A program made the translations under genes and the position numbers. DNA of 64,000 nucleotides from CADEEN01 sp963738425 (GTDB taxonomy: Bacteria; Pseudomonadota; Gammaproteobacteria; Burkholderiales; Burkholderiaceae_C). The stretch is taken from the NCBI GenBank assembly GCA_963738425.1, contig CAVTWT010000012.1, forward strand, positions 124,001-188,000, written 5' to 3'. Below the pieces are notes generated by a model. That model was not told where the DNA came from. It saw nothing but the letters and a program-made list of their open reading frames with translations, and did not search any database. Shown here one piece after another: positions 63,170 through 64,000 of this stretch (position 1 is the first letter of the stretch; every line of letters starts with the position of its first letter).

Positions 63170-63666
63170 GCGGCCACTCCACCAAGCCGCGCCGCGCGCA
63201 GCTTCAGCAGGAACTGCGCTGCGTTGATCACATACGTGGTGTAGGCCGCCAGCGCCAGCAGCATCTGCGCACGCGCATCGAGCCAGCCGGTCAGCATGGC
63301 GATCAGGCAGGCCGTGTGCAGCGCCAGCACCAGCATCGAAACCACGTCTTCCCAGAAGAAAGCCGGCGCAAACAGCCAGCGGCCGAAGACGACCTTCTCC
63401 CAGACGCTGCCGGTGACCATGATCAGGTAGAGCAGTGCGGTCTTGACGACGAACGACACGCTGGCCGCGAACAAGCCGTCGCCGGTCGCGAGGTAGCGCA
63501 GCACCAAGCCGACACTGACCGCGCAAGCGATGAACTGCACGGGGGCCAGCACGCCCTGCACCAGCGTCCACGGCGTTGCATCACGCCGCAGCCGCTCTTG
63601 CGCCGAATACAGCGGCACGCGTCCTGCCGGGCGAGCGGTCGACGATGGGACCTGCAGCGAAACCAT
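63166..63666 (-). CDS. bchF: 2-vinyl bacteriochlorophyllide hydratase
   Basis: A 166-residue membrane enzyme hydrating the C3 vinyl group in the bacteriochlorophyll a branch. It has about four helices; LYSAQERLRRDATPWTLVQG and VTGSVWEKVVFGRWLFAPAFFWEDVVSM are the conserved blocks. The start ATG at 63666 has GAGTTCGCTGC upstream rather than a strong ribosome-binding site. It is the first gene of the leftward superoperon, whose promoter is about 40-60 bases upstream. Confidence 0.95.
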   Translation of the reverse strand: MVSLQVPSSTARPAGRVPLYSAQERLRRDATPWTLVQGVLAPVQFIACAVSVGLVLRYLATGDGLFAASVSFVVKTALLYLIMVTGSVWEKVVFGRWLFAPAFFWEDVVSMLVLALHTACLIAMLTGWLDARAQMLLALAAYTTYVINAAQFLLKLRAARLGGVAA

Positions 63667-63697
63667 AAAGCAGCGAACTCCTTGCTCTCTGGCCTGC

Positions 63698-63738
63698 AGA
63701 CTAGAGCGCGCCGGGCAATGTGTCAATCGAGATGGACG
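63698..63738 (-). promoter_or_regulatory. bchF superoperon promoter with PpsR-like site
   Basis: Minus-strand -35 TTGACA (63726-63721), 17-base spacer, -10 TAGTCT (63703-63698). Overlapping the -35, 63721-63738 reads on the plus strand TGT-N12-ACG, one mismatch from the PpsR/CrtJ pattern TGT-N12-ACA. Confidence 0.6.
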
Positions 63739-63777
63739 TAAACAAGACTTGACAGATTGGCGACTGCTTTCGATCAT
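63737..63777 (+). promoter_or_regulatory. Divergent promoter of the rightward gene with PpsR-like site
   Basis: Plus-strand TTGACA (63749-63754), 17-base spacer and weak -10 GATCAT (63772-63777). Overlapping it, 63737-63754 reads on the minus strand TGT-N12-ACG. The two PpsR-like sites abut back to back, covering both divergent -35 boxes. Confidence 0.5.
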
Positions 63778-63978
63778 TCATGTCGTTCGGTCCAACCCCA
63801 TGCACGACAAGTGTTGTGCAAAGCGGGTTCGAAGCAAGGAAGCGCAGATGCAATGCCGGGTTGCCCTGATGTCCAAGACATTGCCGCAGTGCGGCATGAC
63901 CGTGCGCATCGCGCCACGCGCGGGAAAACCCCGTCTCTGCGCCCAAGACACACCCGCCTTCGAGGAGTACAACCCATG
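63778..63978. other. Leader of the divergent gene
   Basis: About 200 bases with no gene I can support; weak short frames only. It ends in GAGGAG eight bases before an ATG. Confidence 0.4.
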
Positions 63979-64000
63979 AGCGCCGTTTTCGAGAAAGTGC
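63979..64000 (+). CDS. 5' end of a rightward gene, cut by the window
   Basis: ATG preceded by GAGGAG reads MSAVFEKV before the window ends. Too short to identify. The divergent position from bchF and the PpsR-like site suggest a photosynthesis gene. Confidence 0.55.

Noticed and set aside
63778..63978. Small gene at 63701-63946 or 63530-63979 near the right end
   Set aside because: No ribosome-binding site, and the frames run through the divergent promoter region.

Overview
The window is GC-rich DNA from a purple photosynthetic betaproteobacterium, most like the Rubrivivax branch of Burkholderiales. Three things point there. The gene order bchFNBHLM-lhaA-puhABC-acsF-puhE-crtI-crtB is the Rubrivivax-type photosynthesis superoperon. 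The pucBAC operon encodes an LH2 alpha subunit with the Ala/Pro-rich C-terminal tail described for Rubrivivax gelatinosus. The housekeeping genes are of betaproteobacterial type.

Layout. Bases 1-24.4 kb are mainly housekeeping: gap, two tandem S8 proteases with GlyGly-CTERM tails, a SPOR protein, birA, a SET-domain protein, topB, a permease, proA, queC, a flavocytochrome c sulfide dehydrogenase pair, a BLUF photoreceptor, folE, rsmB, an NtrY/NtrX-like two-component pair and tRNA-Phe. At 24.4-26.3 kb lie a CarF-like lipid desaturase and an Fe-S/FAD oxidoreductase. At 26.3-33.3 kb is a complete ccmABCDEFGHI cytochrome c maturation operon.

At 33.3-41.9 kb, directly upstream of ccmA and overlapping it, is an unusual operon: a membrane b-type cytochrome-like protein, a 24-haem cytochrome, a 34-haem cytochrome built from 489-bp tandem repeats, and an outer-membrane protein with AMIN-like, SPOR, TPR and beta-barrel regions. 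It looks like an electron conduit from inner membrane to cell surface. A DUF6502-DUF5666 pair follows (42.2-44.2 kb). The DUF6502 gene and the cytochrome operon share an operator-like inverted repeat inside their predicted promoters, which suggests common regulation.

At 44.4-46.6 kb the pucBAC operon, with a TGT-N12-ACA PpsR/CrtJ-type site, points right. From 46.6 to 63.7 kb the photosynthesis superoperon points left, with most genes joined by 4-base ATGA or GTGA overlaps. It starts at a divergent promoter region carrying two PpsR-like sites. The window ends in the first codons of a rightward gene.

About a dozen single-base indels split otherwise conserved genes (topB, proA, rsmB, pucC, bchH, two cytochrome genes, the first protease). 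They fall in essential genes and nearly all are +1, so I read them as probable assembly errors and give the restored genes as single features. Interspersed GC-rich hairpin repeats are also common, and three are read in frame as part of proteins (puhB, ccmH, bchM).
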